In this document: positions 8,842 to 16,808 of the stretch, one piece after another | How the letters are laid out: every line of letters begins with the position of its first letter | Position numbering within the stretch: the first letter of the stretch is position 1 | Assembly: GCF_008807415.1 (NCBI RefSeq) | Contig: NZ_CP043626.1 | Coordinates: forward strand, 4,998,501-5,062,500 | Direction: 5' to 3' | Length of the DNA stretch: 64,000 nt | Origin: Pseudomonas denitrificans (nom. rej.) | Lineage (GTDB): Bacteria > Pseudomonadota > Gammaproteobacteria > Pseudomonadales > Pseudomonadaceae | Notes under the pieces: model-generated | Database searches by the model: none | What the model was told of the DNA's origin: nothing | Seen by the model: only the letters and a program-made list of their open reading frames with translations | Position numbers and translations under genes: made by a program

Positions 8842-10290
8842 ATGAAACGCTACGCGCAGCTGGCCGCCACCCTCGGCGAGCGCATCGAGCAGGGCCTGTA
8901 CCGTCCCGGCGACCGCCTGCCCTCGGTGCGCGCGCTGAGCGAGGAGCACGGCGTCAGCATCAGCACCGTGCAGCAGGCCTACCGTGTGCTGGAGGACTCC
9001 GGGCTGGTCGAGCCCAGGCCGAAGTCCGGCTACTTCGTACCCGAGCGCCGCGAGTTGCCACCGATGCCGGCCATGACCCGCCCGGCGCAACGGCCGGTAG
9101 ACGTGTCGCAGTGGGACCAGGTGCTGGAACAGGTACGCCGCGCGCCCGGCGGCGATTTCGTTCAGCTCGGGCGTGGCACGCCGGACATTGCCAGCCCCTC
9201 GCTCAAGCCGCTGCAGCGGGCGATGGTGCACGCCGCGCGCCGCACCGACCTGCAGAGCCTCGGCTACGAAGGCATCCAGGGCTCGCTGCCGCTGCGCGAG
9301 CAGATCGCCCGGCTGATGCTGGATTCCGGCTGCCAGGTGCCGCCCAGCGAGATCGTCATCACCACCGGCTGCCAGGAGGCGCTGGCCATCACCCTGCGCG
9401 CCATCTGCGAGCCGGGCGACATCATCGCCATCGACTCACCCAGCTTCCACGGCGCCATGCAGGCGCTCAAGGCCTATGGCCTGAAGGCGCTGGAAATCCC
9501 CACCGACCCCACCAACGGCATCAGCCTGGAGGCGCTGGAACTGGCCATGGAACAATGGCCGGTGAAGCTCATCCTGCTCACCCCCAACTGCAACAACCCG
9601 CTGGGCTACATCATGCCCGACGCGCGCAAGCGCGCTTTGCTCACGCTCGCGGCACGCTATGACGTGCCAATCCTCGAGGACGATGTCTACGGCGAGCTGG
9701 CCTACGCCTATCCGCGCCCCCGTAGCATCAAGTCCTTCGACACCGACGACCGCGTATTGCTGGCCAGTTCCTTCTCCAAGACCGTGGCGCCGGGCCTGCG
9801 CACCGGCTGGGTGGTGCCGGGGCGCTACCTGGACCGCATCCTCCACTTCAAGTACATCGCCAGCGGCACCTGCGCGCCGCAACCGCAGATGGCGCTGGCC
9901 GAGTTCGTCGGCGGCGGCCACTACGAGCCGCACATCCGCCGCATGCGCGCACAGTACCAGCGCCACCGCGACCTGATGACCGAATGGGTCGGCCGCTACT
10001 TCCCCGAGGGCGCGCGGGTCACCCGGCCGCGCGGCGGTTTCATGCTCTGGGTCGAGTTCGACCCGCTGTTCGACAGCGTGCGGCTGAACCAGGAGCTGCG
10101 CCGCGACAACGTGCAGGTGGCGGCGGGCAACATCTTTTCCGCCTCGGGCAAGTACCGCAACTGCATCCGCATGAACTACTCCAACCGCGACCTGGCGGTG
10201 ATCGAGGATGCCGTGCGCAAAGTCGGCGCCTGCGCCAAGCGGCTGACCGCCGAGCTGCGCGAGCAACAGGCCGAGCCACTGCCCGCCTGA
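8842..10290 (+). CDS. MocR-type regulator: GntR winged helix fused to PLP aminotransferase fold
   Basis: A 482-residue PLP-dependent transcription factor of the MocR/GabR group. Residues 1-70 are a GntR winged helix (GDRLPSVRALSEEHGVSISTVQQAYRVLE). Residues about 95-470 have the type I aminotransferase fold with conserved NCNNPLGY, EDDVYGEL and the PLP lysine in SSFSKTVAPGLRTGW. Such proteins usually sense an amino acid or PLP-related ligand and control a neighbouring or divergent gene; here the divergent gene is the DUF1127 gene. It resembles E. coli YjiR, which also lies beside a DUF1127 gene (yjiS). The target is inferred from context. Confidence 0.92.
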   Translation: MKRYAQLAATLGERIEQGLYRPGDRLPSVRALSEEHGVSISTVQQAYRVLEDSGLVEPRPKSGYFVPERRELPPMPAMTRPAQRPVDVSQWDQVLEQVRRAPGGDFVQLGRGTPDIASPSLKPLQRAMVHAARRTDLQSLGYEGIQGSLPLREQIARLMLDSGCQVPPSEIVITTGCQEALAITLRAICEPGDIIAIDSPSFHGAMQALKAYGLKALEIPTDPTNGISLEALELAMEQWPVKLILLTPNCNNPLGYIMPDARKRALLTLAARYDVPILEDDVYGELAYAYPRPRSIKSFDTDDRVLLASSFSKTVAPGLRTGWVVPGRYLDRILHFKYIASGTCAPQPQMALAEFVGGGHYEPHIRRMRAQYQRHRDLMTEWVGRYFPEGARVTRPRGGFMLWVEFDPLFDSVRLNQELRRDNVQVAAGNIFSASGKYRNCIRMNYSNRDLAVIEDAVRKVGACAKRLTAELREQQAEPLPA

Positions 10291-10372
10291 GACGAAACAT
10301 TTATCCACAGCCCGGCGCTGCCCCGTGACGGCGCCCTGCTGTACCTTGGTTTCCTTTTGCCAGGCACCCGCT

Positions 10373-11176
10373 TTGACCAGTCTCACCCTCGGCCCGCTGG
10401 CCCTTCCCCTGCCCCACGTGCTGCTCTACCTCGGCTTCTTCGGCGCCCTGCTGGCCGGCTGGCTGGCCGGGCGCAAGCGCGGCGCCAACCCCGAAGGCGC
10501 GCTGTTCGCCATGTTCCTCGGTGGCCTGCTGGTGGCGCGGCTGGCCTTTGTCGCGCGCTACTTCGAGCAGTACGCGGCGACGCCGCTGAGCATCGTCGAC
10601 ATCCGCGATGGCGGCTTTCTCGCCCTGCCGGGAGTGATCGCCGCCGCACTGATCGGCGCGCTGCTGGCCTGGAAGCGGACAGAGCTGCGCCGCCCGCTGG
10701 CCGTCGCGGCCGTGGTCGGCGTGTGCCTGTGGGGTGGCGGCAAGGCCGTGACCTCGGCGCTGGACCGCAGCCAGCAGCTTCCCGAACTCACGGTGATGGA
10801 CCTGCGCGGCGCCGCCGTGGACCTGCGCGCGCTGGATGGCCGGCCCATGGTGGTGAACCTCTGGGCGACCTGGTGCCCGCCGTGCCGGCGCGAGATGCCG
10901 GTGCTGGAGGCCGCCCAGCAGCAGCGCAGCGATGTGCGCTTCCTGCTGGTCAACCAGGGCGAGAATGCCGAAGCCGTGCAGCGCTTCCTGCGCGACCAGG
11001 GCCTGAGCGAAGCGGCGGTGCTGCTCGACAGCGGCAACCGCCTCGGCCAGGCCACCGGCTCCTACGGCATGCCCACCACGCTGTTCTACGACGCCCAGGG
11101 GCGCCTGAAGCACAGCCAGATGGGCGAACTGTCCGCCGCCAGCCTGGAGTACGGGCTGGGCCAGCTCAAGGACTGA
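10373..11176 (+). CDS. Membrane TlpA-like thiol-disulfide oxidoreductase with Lgt-like N-terminal membrane domain
   Basis: About 267 residues if TTG at 10373 is the start; an earlier GTG at 10325 would add 16 residues with no membrane logic. Residues 1-120 form about four membrane helices whose order and motifs (YLGFFGALLAGWLAGRKR, ARLAFVARYFEQY, IRDGGFLALPGVI) recall prolipoprotein diacylglyceryl transferase. The Lgt catalytic Arg/Asn/Glu signature (GRxGNFINxE) is absent. Residues about 130-267 are a TlpA/thioredoxin domain with active site WCPPC and the cis-Pro loop GMPTT. It is predicted to face the periplasm and reduce or isomerise disulfides, perhaps for cytochrome maturation. It stands alone between the MocR gene and a convergent chemoreceptor. 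Confidence 0.85.
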   Translation: MTSLTLGPLALPLPHVLLYLGFFGALLAGWLAGRKRGANPEGALFAMFLGGLLVARLAFVARYFEQYAATPLSIVDIRDGGFLALPGVIAAALIGALLAWKRTELRRPLAVAAVVGVCLWGGGKAVTSALDRSQQLPELTVMDLRGAAVDLRALDGRPMVVNLWATWCPPCRREMPVLEAAQQQRSDVRFLLVNQGENAEAVQRFLRDQGLSEAAVLLDSGNRLGQATGSYGMPTTLFYDAQGRLKHSQMGELSAASLEYGLGQLKD

Positions 11177-11189
11177 CCCGCCCGGCGCT

Positions 11190-13166
11190 TCAGCGGAAGC
11201 GCCCGACCTCGTCGCGCAGGCCGGCGGCCAGGCTGTCCAGCTCGCGCACAGTCTGCGCCAGATCGGCCACCACCTGACGCTGTTCGCTGTTGGCCTGGGC
11301 GATGCCCTGCAGGTTGCTGCTGAGCAGCGTCGCGGTGCGGCTCTGCTCCTGGGTCGCGGTGGTGATGGCGGCGAACTGCTCGCCGGCCGCGCTGCTCTGC
11401 TGGGAGATTTCCGCCAGTGCCGCGGCGACCTTCTCGTTCAATGCCAGCCCGTGCTGCATCAGCTGGCTGCCCTGCTCGATGGTTTCGGTGGCGCTGCCGG
11501 TGTCCTGCTGGATGGCGCCGATCATCTGCGAGATTTCCGTGGTGGCGGCCTGGGTGCGCGCCGCCAGGCTGCGCACTTCATCGGCGACCACGGCGAAGCC
11601 GCGGCCCTGCTCGCCGGCACGGGCGGCCTCGATGGCGGCGTTGAGCGCCAGCAGGTTGGTCTGCTCGGCAATCGAAGTGATCACCCCGACGATGCTGCCG
11701 ATCTCCTGGGAGCGCGCGCCGAGGCGGTTGACCCGCTCCACGGTCTGCTGCAGCGCGCCGGCAATCTGCGCCAGCGAGGCGGAGGCATCGTCCATGGAAT
11801 GCAGGCCGATGCGCGTCTGCCTGGTGTTCTCGCTGGCCATGCGTTCGGTGCTGCGCATGTTGTCGGCGATGTCCATCGAGGTGGCGCTGAACTCTTCCAC
11901 CGCGCCGGCCATGCTGTTGATCTCGCCGGACTGCTGCTCCATGCCGGCATACGCGCCGCTGGAAAGACCCGACAGCGAACGCGAGCAATGCCCCACTTCC
12001 TCAGCCGCGCCGCGCACCCGCGAGACCATGCTGGAGAGTGCCTCGCCCATCTGGTTGAAGCTGCGCGCCAGGTCGCCGATCTCGTCACGGCTGGCAACCG
12101 ACAGGCGCGCGCCCAGGTCGCCGGCGCCCAGTGCATGGGCCTGGCGCACCAGGTCGCCCAGCGGACGCAGGCGGCGTTGCAGCAGCCAGGTGGTGGCGAT
12201 CACCGCCAGCAGCATGGCGATCAGGCTGCCCATGGCCAGTTGGCCACCGACGCGCCAGGTCACCGCGCGGATCTCGTCCTTGGGCATGCTCGCGACGACG
12301 GTCCAGGGGCCGCCGGCGAAGGGCTGCGCCACGCTGTAGAAATCATCCTGGCCGTCGCTCCAGAAGCGGCCACGGCCGGGGTTGTCCAGCAGGCTGGCGA
12401 GGCTGTCGGCGGCGCGCTCGGGATTGCGCGCGCCGGCCGGCGGCACCAGCCAGTGGTGTTGTTCGTCCAGCAGCGCCAGCGAGCCGCCCTGACCGAGGCG
12501 GAAGCGGCCGAGGTTGTCGAACTGGCGTTTCTGCGCGTCGGTGTAGTCGAAGCCGACGAACAGCACGGCGATCACCCGCCCGCTGCCGTCGCGCACCGGG
12601 GTGTACTGGGTCATGTAGAAACGGTCGAACAGCAGCGCGCGGCCGACGTAGCTCTCGCCACGCATCAGCAGCGGGTAGGCCGGGCTGTTGTGGTCCAGCA
12701 CGGTGCCCATGGCGCGGCTGCCGTCCTGCTTCATCAGCGAGGTGGTGATGCGCACGAAATCTTCGCCATCGCGCACGAACACGGTGGCGACGCCGGCGGT
12801 GAGCTGGCGGAATTCGTCGACCAGGGTGAAGTCGCCATTCAGGCGGGTATCGCCCAGGTACAACGCCGGGGCTTGCAGTGCGGCGACCGGCACGCGCTCA
12901 TCGGTGTGCGCTTGCAGGCCGGCAGCGAAGCGCTTCTCGAACAGGCCGGCGAGGCGCTGGGTGCTCTCGCGCAGGGTGCCGTGGAAGGTTTCCAGCTGGT
13001 CCGCCAGCAGGCGCGCTTCGCTGGCGAGGTGCTCTTCGCGGGTAGTCAGGGTAGCGCTGTCTAGCGAGCGCAAGGCAAACAGCGTGCTGCCGCTGATCAA
13101 CAGGATCAGGAGCACGGCCAGGGCCATCGCCAACTGCAGGGCGATGCGGGATCGGGGCTGGTTCAT
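11190..13166 (-). CDS. Methyl-accepting chemotaxis protein with Cache-type sensor
   Basis: A 658-residue chemoreceptor. ATG at 13166 ([11 protein letters not shown]) is chosen because the membrane helix follows directly at residues 9-31. The periplasmic region (about 32-320) resembles the Cache3/Cache2 fused sensor: [26 protein letters not shown] is the typical strand-turn pattern near the second membrane helix. A HAMP domain follows ([21 protein letters not shown]), then the cytoplasmic hairpin with the tip [19 protein letters not shown]. No C-terminal CheR-binding pentapeptide is visible. Ligand unknown. It converges with the TlpA-like gene and is transcribed towards it. Confidence 0.93.
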   Translation of the reverse strand: MNQPRSRIALQLAMALAVLLILLISGSTLFALRSLDSATLTTREEHLASEARLLADQLETFHGTLRESTQRLAGLFEKRFAAGLQAHTDERVPVAALQAPALYLGDTRLNGDFTLVDEFRQLTAGVATVFVRDGEDFVRITTSLMKQDGSRAMGTVLDHNSPAYPLLMRGESYVGRALLFDRFYMTQYTPVRDGSGRVIAVLFVGFDYTDAQKRQFDNLGRFRLGQGGSLALLDEQHHWLVPPAGARNPERAADSLASLLDNPGRGRFWSDGQDDFYSVAQPFAGGPWTVVASMPKDEIRAVTWRVGGQLAMGSLIAMLLAVIATTWLLQRRLRPLGDLVRQAHALGAGDLGARLSVASRDEIGDLARSFNQMGEALSSMVSRVRGAAEEVGHCSRSLSGLSSGAYAGMEQQSGEINSMAGAVEEFSATSMDIADNMRSTERMASENTRQTRIGLHSMDDASASLAQIAGALQQTVERVNRLGARSQEIGSIVGVITSIAEQTNLLALNAAIEAARAGEQGRGFAVVADEVRSLAARTQAATTEISQMIGAIQQDTGSATETIEQGSQLMQHGLALNEKVAAALAEISQQSSAAGEQFAAITTATQEQSRTATLLSSNLQGIAQANSEQRQVVADLAQTVRELDSLAAGLRDEVGRFR

Positions 13167-13346
13167 TTTTCTGCTTCTGCACGCAACGGCGGGCCGTCGC
13201 CCGTTGTTCGAGGAGCGGCCTGCTTCGGTTCGAGGGGAGTGCCGGCGTGGTTCGCCGGTCTGCACAGGCTATCGGCGGCGCGTGACAATACTTGAGTCAT
13301 TCACCCGGATTTGGCTTGGGGCGGGGGCTCCAGTCCGGGCAACGGC

Positions 13347-13477
13347 GCTCCTGCAGTGTGAATCCGGAGTCAGTCCGCAGGATGGTGTGGAGCGCAGGGC
13401 CGTAGGGCGCATAACCCGGAGCGGGTTATCCGCCGCAAGCCCCACGGCGGATAACGCTGGCGCGTTATGCGCCCTAC
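13347..13477. repeat. Compound palindromic repeat, copy 1
   Basis: Order of modules: GCTCCTGCAGTGTGA, then TCCGGAGTCAGTCCGCAG, a short spacer with GATGGTGTGGAGCGCAGG, then the 76-base GTAGGGCGCATAACCC palindrome at 13402-13477. The same order, in the same orientation, recurs at 14515-14628, so the BRO-N gene lies between direct copies. Confidence 0.85.
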
Positions 13478-13499
13478 AGGAGTGACCGGAGGCACGACG

Positions 13500-13580
13500 C
13501 AGGATGGCGTGGAGCGCAGCGATACCCATCGATCTCCGTGCACCGACAGCATGGGTATCGCTGCGCTCCACCCATCCTAC
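13500..13580. repeat. Long hairpin with about 30-base arms downstream of the BRO-N gene
   Basis: The left arm 13500-13529 ends in GCAGCGATACCCAT and the right arm 13551-13580 starts ATGGGTATCGCTGC. Twenty-one bases pair perfectly and the rest with one bulge, around a 21-base loop. It begins 13 bases after the BRO-N stop and could act as a 3' stabiliser or REP-like element. There is no T-run for an intrinsic terminator. A partial relative of the arm (GATGGTGTGGAGCGCAGG) lies at 13381-13398. Confidence 0.85.
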
Positions 13581-13592
13581 GAAAGCGTCCCC

Positions 13593-14069
13593 TTACACGC
13601 GCAGGTGGTTTTCCATCAGGCCGACGGCGTCGCGCCAGCGCAGCCACAGGCTGCCCTGCCAGTCCATCACCGGCAGCGATTCGCCGAGCAGGAGCTGCAT
13701 GCGCCGGCGCGGCAGGCGGGCGTCGAGGTTGGAGGCGTCGCGCAGGGCGGGCACCACGTCGTTGGTCAGCCATTGGCGCAGGCTGCGGTTTTCCGGGTGG
13801 TGGCAGTAGATCAGCAGCAGGGCGTAGAAGCCGCTCTCGCTGACCAGCAGTTCCGGTTCGGTACTGCCGGCAAGGCGCTCGCGGCGGGACTGGTCGTGGT
13901 CCAGCCGGCCGATGAGATGGGCGTCGACGGGGCGGTTGATCAGCTTGCTCAGGTCGCGCACCACGAACCACGCCTGCTGCTCGATCAGCAGGGCGCGCAG
14001 TTGCCGGTTGTAGCGAACGAACAGGGTCGGGATCAGGCCGTCGTCGGCCGGGGAAATCGAAAGGTTCAT
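13593..14069 (-). CDS. BRO-N domain protein (phage antirepressor-like)
   Basis: A 158-residue protein with a BRO-N domain, the DNA-binding fold typical of phage antirepressors and baculovirus BRO proteins. The diagnostic parts are LFVRYNRQLRALLIEQQAWFVVRDLSKLI near the start, the central LLVSESGFYALLLIYCHHPENRSLRQWLTNDVVPAL and the end region RLPRRRMQLLLGE. No phage structural or lysis genes lie nearby, so it is a domesticated or solitary copy. It is bounded by repeat clusters on both sides and preceded by a highly structured leader (14125-14290). A ribosome-binding site AAGGAGCTTC precedes the ATG. Function unknown. Confidence 0.85.
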   Translation of the reverse strand: MNLSISPADDGLIPTLFVRYNRQLRALLIEQQAWFVVRDLSKLINRPVDAHLIGRLDHDQSRRERLAGSTEPELLVSESGFYALLLIYCHHPENRSLRQWLTNDVVPALRDASNLDARLPRRRMQLLLGESLPVMDWQGSLWLRWRDAVGLMENHLRV

Positions 14070-14124
14070 GCTGAAGCTCCTTGCTCATTCAAGAAGCCGC
14101 CGCCCGAAACTGCCGAAGGAGGGA

Positions 14125-14290
14125 GGCGGACCGTGCAAGGGTGGAAAACCGGTTCACAAATGCAAAGACCGGTCGGGCCGAAGCCCGCCTCACACGGTCC
14201 GCCATAGACGGCCAGAGTCCGTCCGGCCTGGACCAACCGGCCGGACTTCCTCTGCCAAGGCGTTACATTTGTGAATACAGGTTTCCACAC
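14125..14290 (-). promoter_or_regulatory. Interleaved inverted-repeat leader upstream of the BRO-N gene
   Basis: Four nested and crossing inverted pairs are visible: GGCGGACCGTG (14125-14135) with CACGGTCCGCC (14193-14203); GTGGAAAACC (14141-14150) with GGTTTCCAC (14280-14288); TTCACAAATG (14153-14162) with CATTTGTGAA (14266-14275); GTCCGGCC (14221-14228) with GGCCGGAC (14239-14246). The first pair crosses the second and third, so a folded RNA would need a pseudoknot or alternate between structures. This could be a regulatory leader, a small RNA or a protein-binding DNA cruciform. The role is inferred only from structure and position. Confidence 0.55.
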
Positions 14291-14474
14291 CTGGCCACGA
14301 TGAAGCTGTGGCAGACGGAACGCTAAGCAGTGGGCTCGTAGGACCGCAACGCCGGAAAAGTGTAGGGACCTTCCCCAGCATCCCGCAGAGGATTTACCGG
14401 ATTGGCGCGTTGGCCTTCAGGAACTGCGAGGCCATCGGGCATTTCCACGCGAAAGCCCCTGCGCCAGACTTCCC

Positions 14475-14524
14475 CTGTAGGAGCGAGCCATGCTCGCGAT
14501 CGCGGGCATGGCCCGCTCCTACAG
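14475..14524. repeat. REP element (GTAGGAGCGRGCC type)
   Basis: An imperfect palindrome starting CTGTAGGAGCGAGCCATGC and ending GGCATGGCCCGCTCCTACAG, with a GCGATCGC core. It is the same family as 24318-24365 and 25145-25250. Confidence 0.85.
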
Positions 14525-14628
14525 TGTGAGTCCGGAGCCGGTCCGCAGAACCGTAGGGCGCATAACCCGGAACGGGTTATCCGCCGATAGCACCACGGCG
14601 GATAACGCTGGCGCGTTAAGCGCCCTAC
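14515..14628. repeat. Compound palindromic repeat, copy 2
   Basis: Same module order and orientation as 13347-13477: GCTCCTACAGTGTGA, TCCGGAGCCGGTCCGCAG and the GTAGGGCGCATAACCC palindrome (14553-14628). The spacer is shorter than in copy 1 and the right arm has one substitution (GCGTTAAGCGCC), so its outer stem is slightly broken. Confidence 0.85.
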
Positions 14629-14663
14629 CAGAGCGCCCGCGCTCCTGCGCAAGCGCTACGCGC

Positions 14664-15716
14664 CTACTGGATCTCTTCCGGGGTGACGATCACCCAGTTC
14701 TTGTCGGCGGTGACCGGCTGGCCGAGCTTGGCCTGGGCCTCGGCATTCTTCTTGATCATGCCGTTGAGCTGGTCCATGTACTTGGCCTTGCGGTTGATCC
14801 ACAGGTGCACGCCGTTCTCGGCGGTGCCGTTGAACAGCATGTAGCCATCGCTGCTGGGGGTATCGCCGCCGACCAGGATGGGCTTCTTCCACTGGTCGAT
14901 GTAGGTGAGGATGGCCGCCTGCTTGCCGGCCATCCAGGTCGCCGGGGTCCACAGGTAGGGGGTGATTTCCAGGTCCAGGTTGGCCTTGGGATCGTACTTG
15001 CCTTCGCTGATCTGCTTGCGCGCGGTGGTCAGGGCGCCGCTCTGGCGGTCCTTGAGCAGGGTGGTGACGCCGATGACGTTCTCCGGCTTCACGTTGTAGC
15101 CGTACTTGGGATCGCTGGCGACCATGCGCACCAGTTCCTCGTGGGCGGCGGTCATCACGTAGACCTCGATGCCGTTCTCCATCAGCTTGTTGTACAGCTC
15201 GGTCTGGCCACTGAAGACCTTGGGCGGGTTGATCTCGATGGTCTTGACCACGTCGCCTTCGTAGTAGGTGCTGGGCACCGGCTTGCCGTAGGCCATCAGC
15301 TCGTCGACGTAGCCCTTGAGCTCCTTGAGGGTGAAGCCGGAGAACACCTGGGCGACCCAGGGGTAGCAGACCAGGTCATCGACTTCGCAGAGGCGGTAGT
15401 AGTAGCTGTTGAGGCTTTCCTTGTGGCCGTTGACGTCCTTGAAGGGGATCAGCTTGAGCGAGGGGTCGAGCTTCTCGCGGGTCAGTACGCCTTTCATTTC
15501 GAGGAAGGGCAGCAGCGATTCCTCGAGGTCGTAGCGGTAGCTGGTGTTGTCCATGTCGAACACCGCGAAGGCGCCCTTGTTGGCGTTGGCGGCGATCAGG
15601 GCGTCGAGCTGCTTGGCGGCCGGCGCCGGCCAGTGTTTCAGTTCGGTGGCGGCGAAAGAGGTGCTGGCGAGGCCGGCCAGGATCAGGCCGGCGAGCAAGG
15701 TGCGCATGGGCTTCAT
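14664..15716 (-). CDS. pchP: Phosphorylcholine phosphatase PchP (periplasmic HAD hydrolase)
   Basis: Removes phosphate from phosphorylcholine released by host or environmental lipids, supplying choline. It is a 350-residue precursor with signal peptide ending STSFA|A (about residue 23). The HAD motif I FDMDNT gives mature residues Asp31, Asp33 and Thr35, matching P. aeruginosa PchP. Motif II is TAAHEE at mature position 166, where P. aeruginosa has Ser. Motif III/IV is GGDTPSSDGY. The start ATG at 15716 (MKPMRTLLAG) is followed by the signal helix. It is monocistronic, with a 16-base palindrome 53 bases upstream. In P. aeruginosa pchP is induced by choline through GbdR. Confidence 0.93.
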   Translation of the reverse strand: MKPMRTLLAGLILAGLASTSFAATELKHWPAPAAKQLDALIAANANKGAFAVFDMDNTSYRYDLEESLLPFLEMKGVLTREKLDPSLKLIPFKDVNGHKESLNSYYYRLCEVDDLVCYPWVAQVFSGFTLKELKGYVDELMAYGKPVPSTYYEGDVVKTIEINPPKVFSGQTELYNKLMENGIEVYVMTAAHEELVRMVASDPKYGYNVKPENVIGVTTLLKDRQSGALTTARKQISEGKYDPKANLDLEITPYLWTPATWMAGKQAAILTYIDQWKKPILVGGDTPSSDGYMLFNGTAENGVHLWINRKAKYMDQLNGMIKKNAEAQAKLGQPVTADKNWVIVTPEEIQ

Positions 15717-15768
15717 GGAATTCCCCGAGTGGTCTTGTGGGTATGGGGAAGGCCCATGGCGGGCCTTC

Positions 15769-15784
15769 ACTGGACTAGTCCAGT
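15769..15784. promoter_or_regulatory. 16-base perfect palindrome upstream of pchP
   Basis: ACTGGACTAGTCCAGT is a perfect dyad 53 bases before the pchP ATG. It is adjacent to a second hairpin (AAGGCCC / GGGCCTT, 15750-15768) inside the leader. It contains the rare CTAG tetramer. Plausible operator; no known regulator consensus was recognised. Confidence 0.5.
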
Positions 15785-15899
15785 AATGACCCTAGCAAAG
15801 CGCTGTTTCAGCTCTGCGACGGCAGCGACGTGAACCGTCGCGAAGGCGGCAGGACATGTCCATACGCGCCATGCGGCTTGGCTGGCGACGACAGCTGGT

Positions 15900-16808
15900 C
15901 TAGTTCACCGCGCGACGCAGGCGACCGGGGGCGTCGCCGTAGGTTTCCTTGAACTTCTTGGTGAAGGACGCCTGGGACTGGTAGCCGACCTGGGCGGCGA
16001 TGTCGCTGAGGCTCAGCTGCGAGCTGCTCAACAGGCGGTAGGCCAGTTCCATGCGCACTTTCGTCAGCAGCGCCCAGGGCGACAGCCCGGCCACCTGGGT
16101 GAACAGGCGCATGAAGGTGGCGCGGGACATGCTGGCGCGCTCGGCCAGCGCCTCGATGGTCCACTCGTGGGCGGGGTCGTCGAGCATTGCCTGCCAGGCG
16201 CGGCTCAGGCGTTTGTCGGCGAGCAGCGCCAGGGTGCCGCTGGTGGGGACGTACTCCTGCAGGTAGACCCGCAGGATCAGGGTGAAGAGGGCCGAGGACA
16301 GCGCGTCGACCAGGAAGCGCGCGCCCGCCTGGTTGCCGTCCGCCTCGCCGCGCAGCAGGCCGACCAGCGCGGCCAGTTGCTCGCTCAGGCCCAGCTCCTG
16401 GCTGGAGATGTTGAGGAACGCCGGCAGCGCGCCGATCAGCAGCGAGTCGCGCTGGTAGTGGAAGCTGCCGCAGAGGATATCCAGTGCCTCGCCTTCGCTG
16501 CCGATGCGGTGTACCGGCAGCAGGCCGTCCTGGCTGACCTGGGCGGGCACCGGGCTGACCTTCGGCCCCTGGCTGCGCAGCAGGTGCGCGCCACCGCGGG
16601 GGAAGACCAGGATGTCGCCGGCTTTCAGCTGAAGGACCTGGCCGTCAGGCATTTCTGCCTGGCAACGCCCGGACAACAGGATGTGGTACTGCGCCACGCC
16701 GCCCGGTGCCTGTTCATGGTCGAGCGCCCAGTCGCCCTGGAGTTGGCAGCGCAGGTCGAGGCTGCCGCGCAGGCCGGCGAGCTGGATCAGGCGGTCGATG
16801 GATTTCAT
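15900..16808 (-). CDS. rclR: AraC-family regulator with cupin sensor, RclR-like
   Basis: 302 residues from ATG at 16808: N-terminal AraC_binding cupin (about 1-170) and C-terminal AraC helix-turn-helix pair (LAERASMSRATFMRLFTQ and IAAQVGYQSQASFTKKFKE). The N terminus resembles E. coli RclR (SIDRLIQLAGLRGSLDLRCQL). The redox cysteine Cys21 of RclR is at the same position, and a second cysteine in DILCGSF (Cys113) aligns with RclR Cys89 after a short insertion. RclR is activated by hypochlorite oxidation of these cysteines. The gene is divergent from a DUF417 (RclC-like) gene, as expected for an rcl locus. The symbol rests on this similarity and context. Confidence 0.75.
   Translation of the reverse strand: MKSIDRLIQLAGLRGSLDLRCQLQGDWALDHEQAPGGVAQYHILLSGRCQAEMPDGQVLQLKAGDILVFPRGGAHLLRSQGPKVSPVPAQVSQDGLLPVHRIGSEGEALDILCGSFHYQRDSLLIGALPAFLNISSQELGLSEQLAALVGLLRGEADGNQAGARFLVDALSSALFTLILRVYLQEYVPTSGTLALLADKRLSRAWQAMLDDPAHEWTIEALAERASMSRATFMRLFTQVAGLSPWALLTKVRMELAYRLLSSSQLSLSDIAAQVGYQSQASFTKKFKETYGDAPGRLRRAVN

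Larger units (their letters stand above)
13167..13592. other. Repeat-rich intergenic region between BRO-N gene and chemoreceptor
   Basis: A 426-base noncoding stretch filled mostly with palindromic repeats: a compound repeat at 13347-13477 and a long hairpin at 13500-13580. The first 180 bases probably carry the chemoreceptor promoter. No supportable coding region was seen. Confidence 0.75.
14070..14663. other. Structured, repeat-rich region between BRO-N gene and pchP
   Basis: A 594-base region with no confident gene. It holds the interleaved inverted repeats at 14125-14290, an approximately 180-base stretch with no recognised feature (14295-14474), a REP hairpin at 14475-14524 and a second compound repeat to 14628. 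Open frames at 14066-14290 and 14190-14381 on the minus strand follow the palindromes rather than any protein family. Confidence 0.7.

Noticed and set aside
13593..14069. Prophage remnant around the BRO-N gene
   Set aside because: No integrase, structural, lysis or tRNA attachment site near; only the single BRO-N gene supports a phage origin.
14066..14290. 74-codon minus-strand open frame overlapping the BRO-N start
   Set aside because: Its sequence is dictated by the interleaved palindromes; no ribosome-binding site or known family. A leader peptide cannot be fully excluded.
14190..14381. 63-codon minus-strand open frame in the same leader
   Set aside because: Overlaps the palindromes in another frame and lacks a ribosome-binding site.
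13300..14640. Possible CRISPR array
   Set aside because: Repeats are palindromic REP units at irregular spacing with no conserved spacer length and no cas genes nearby.
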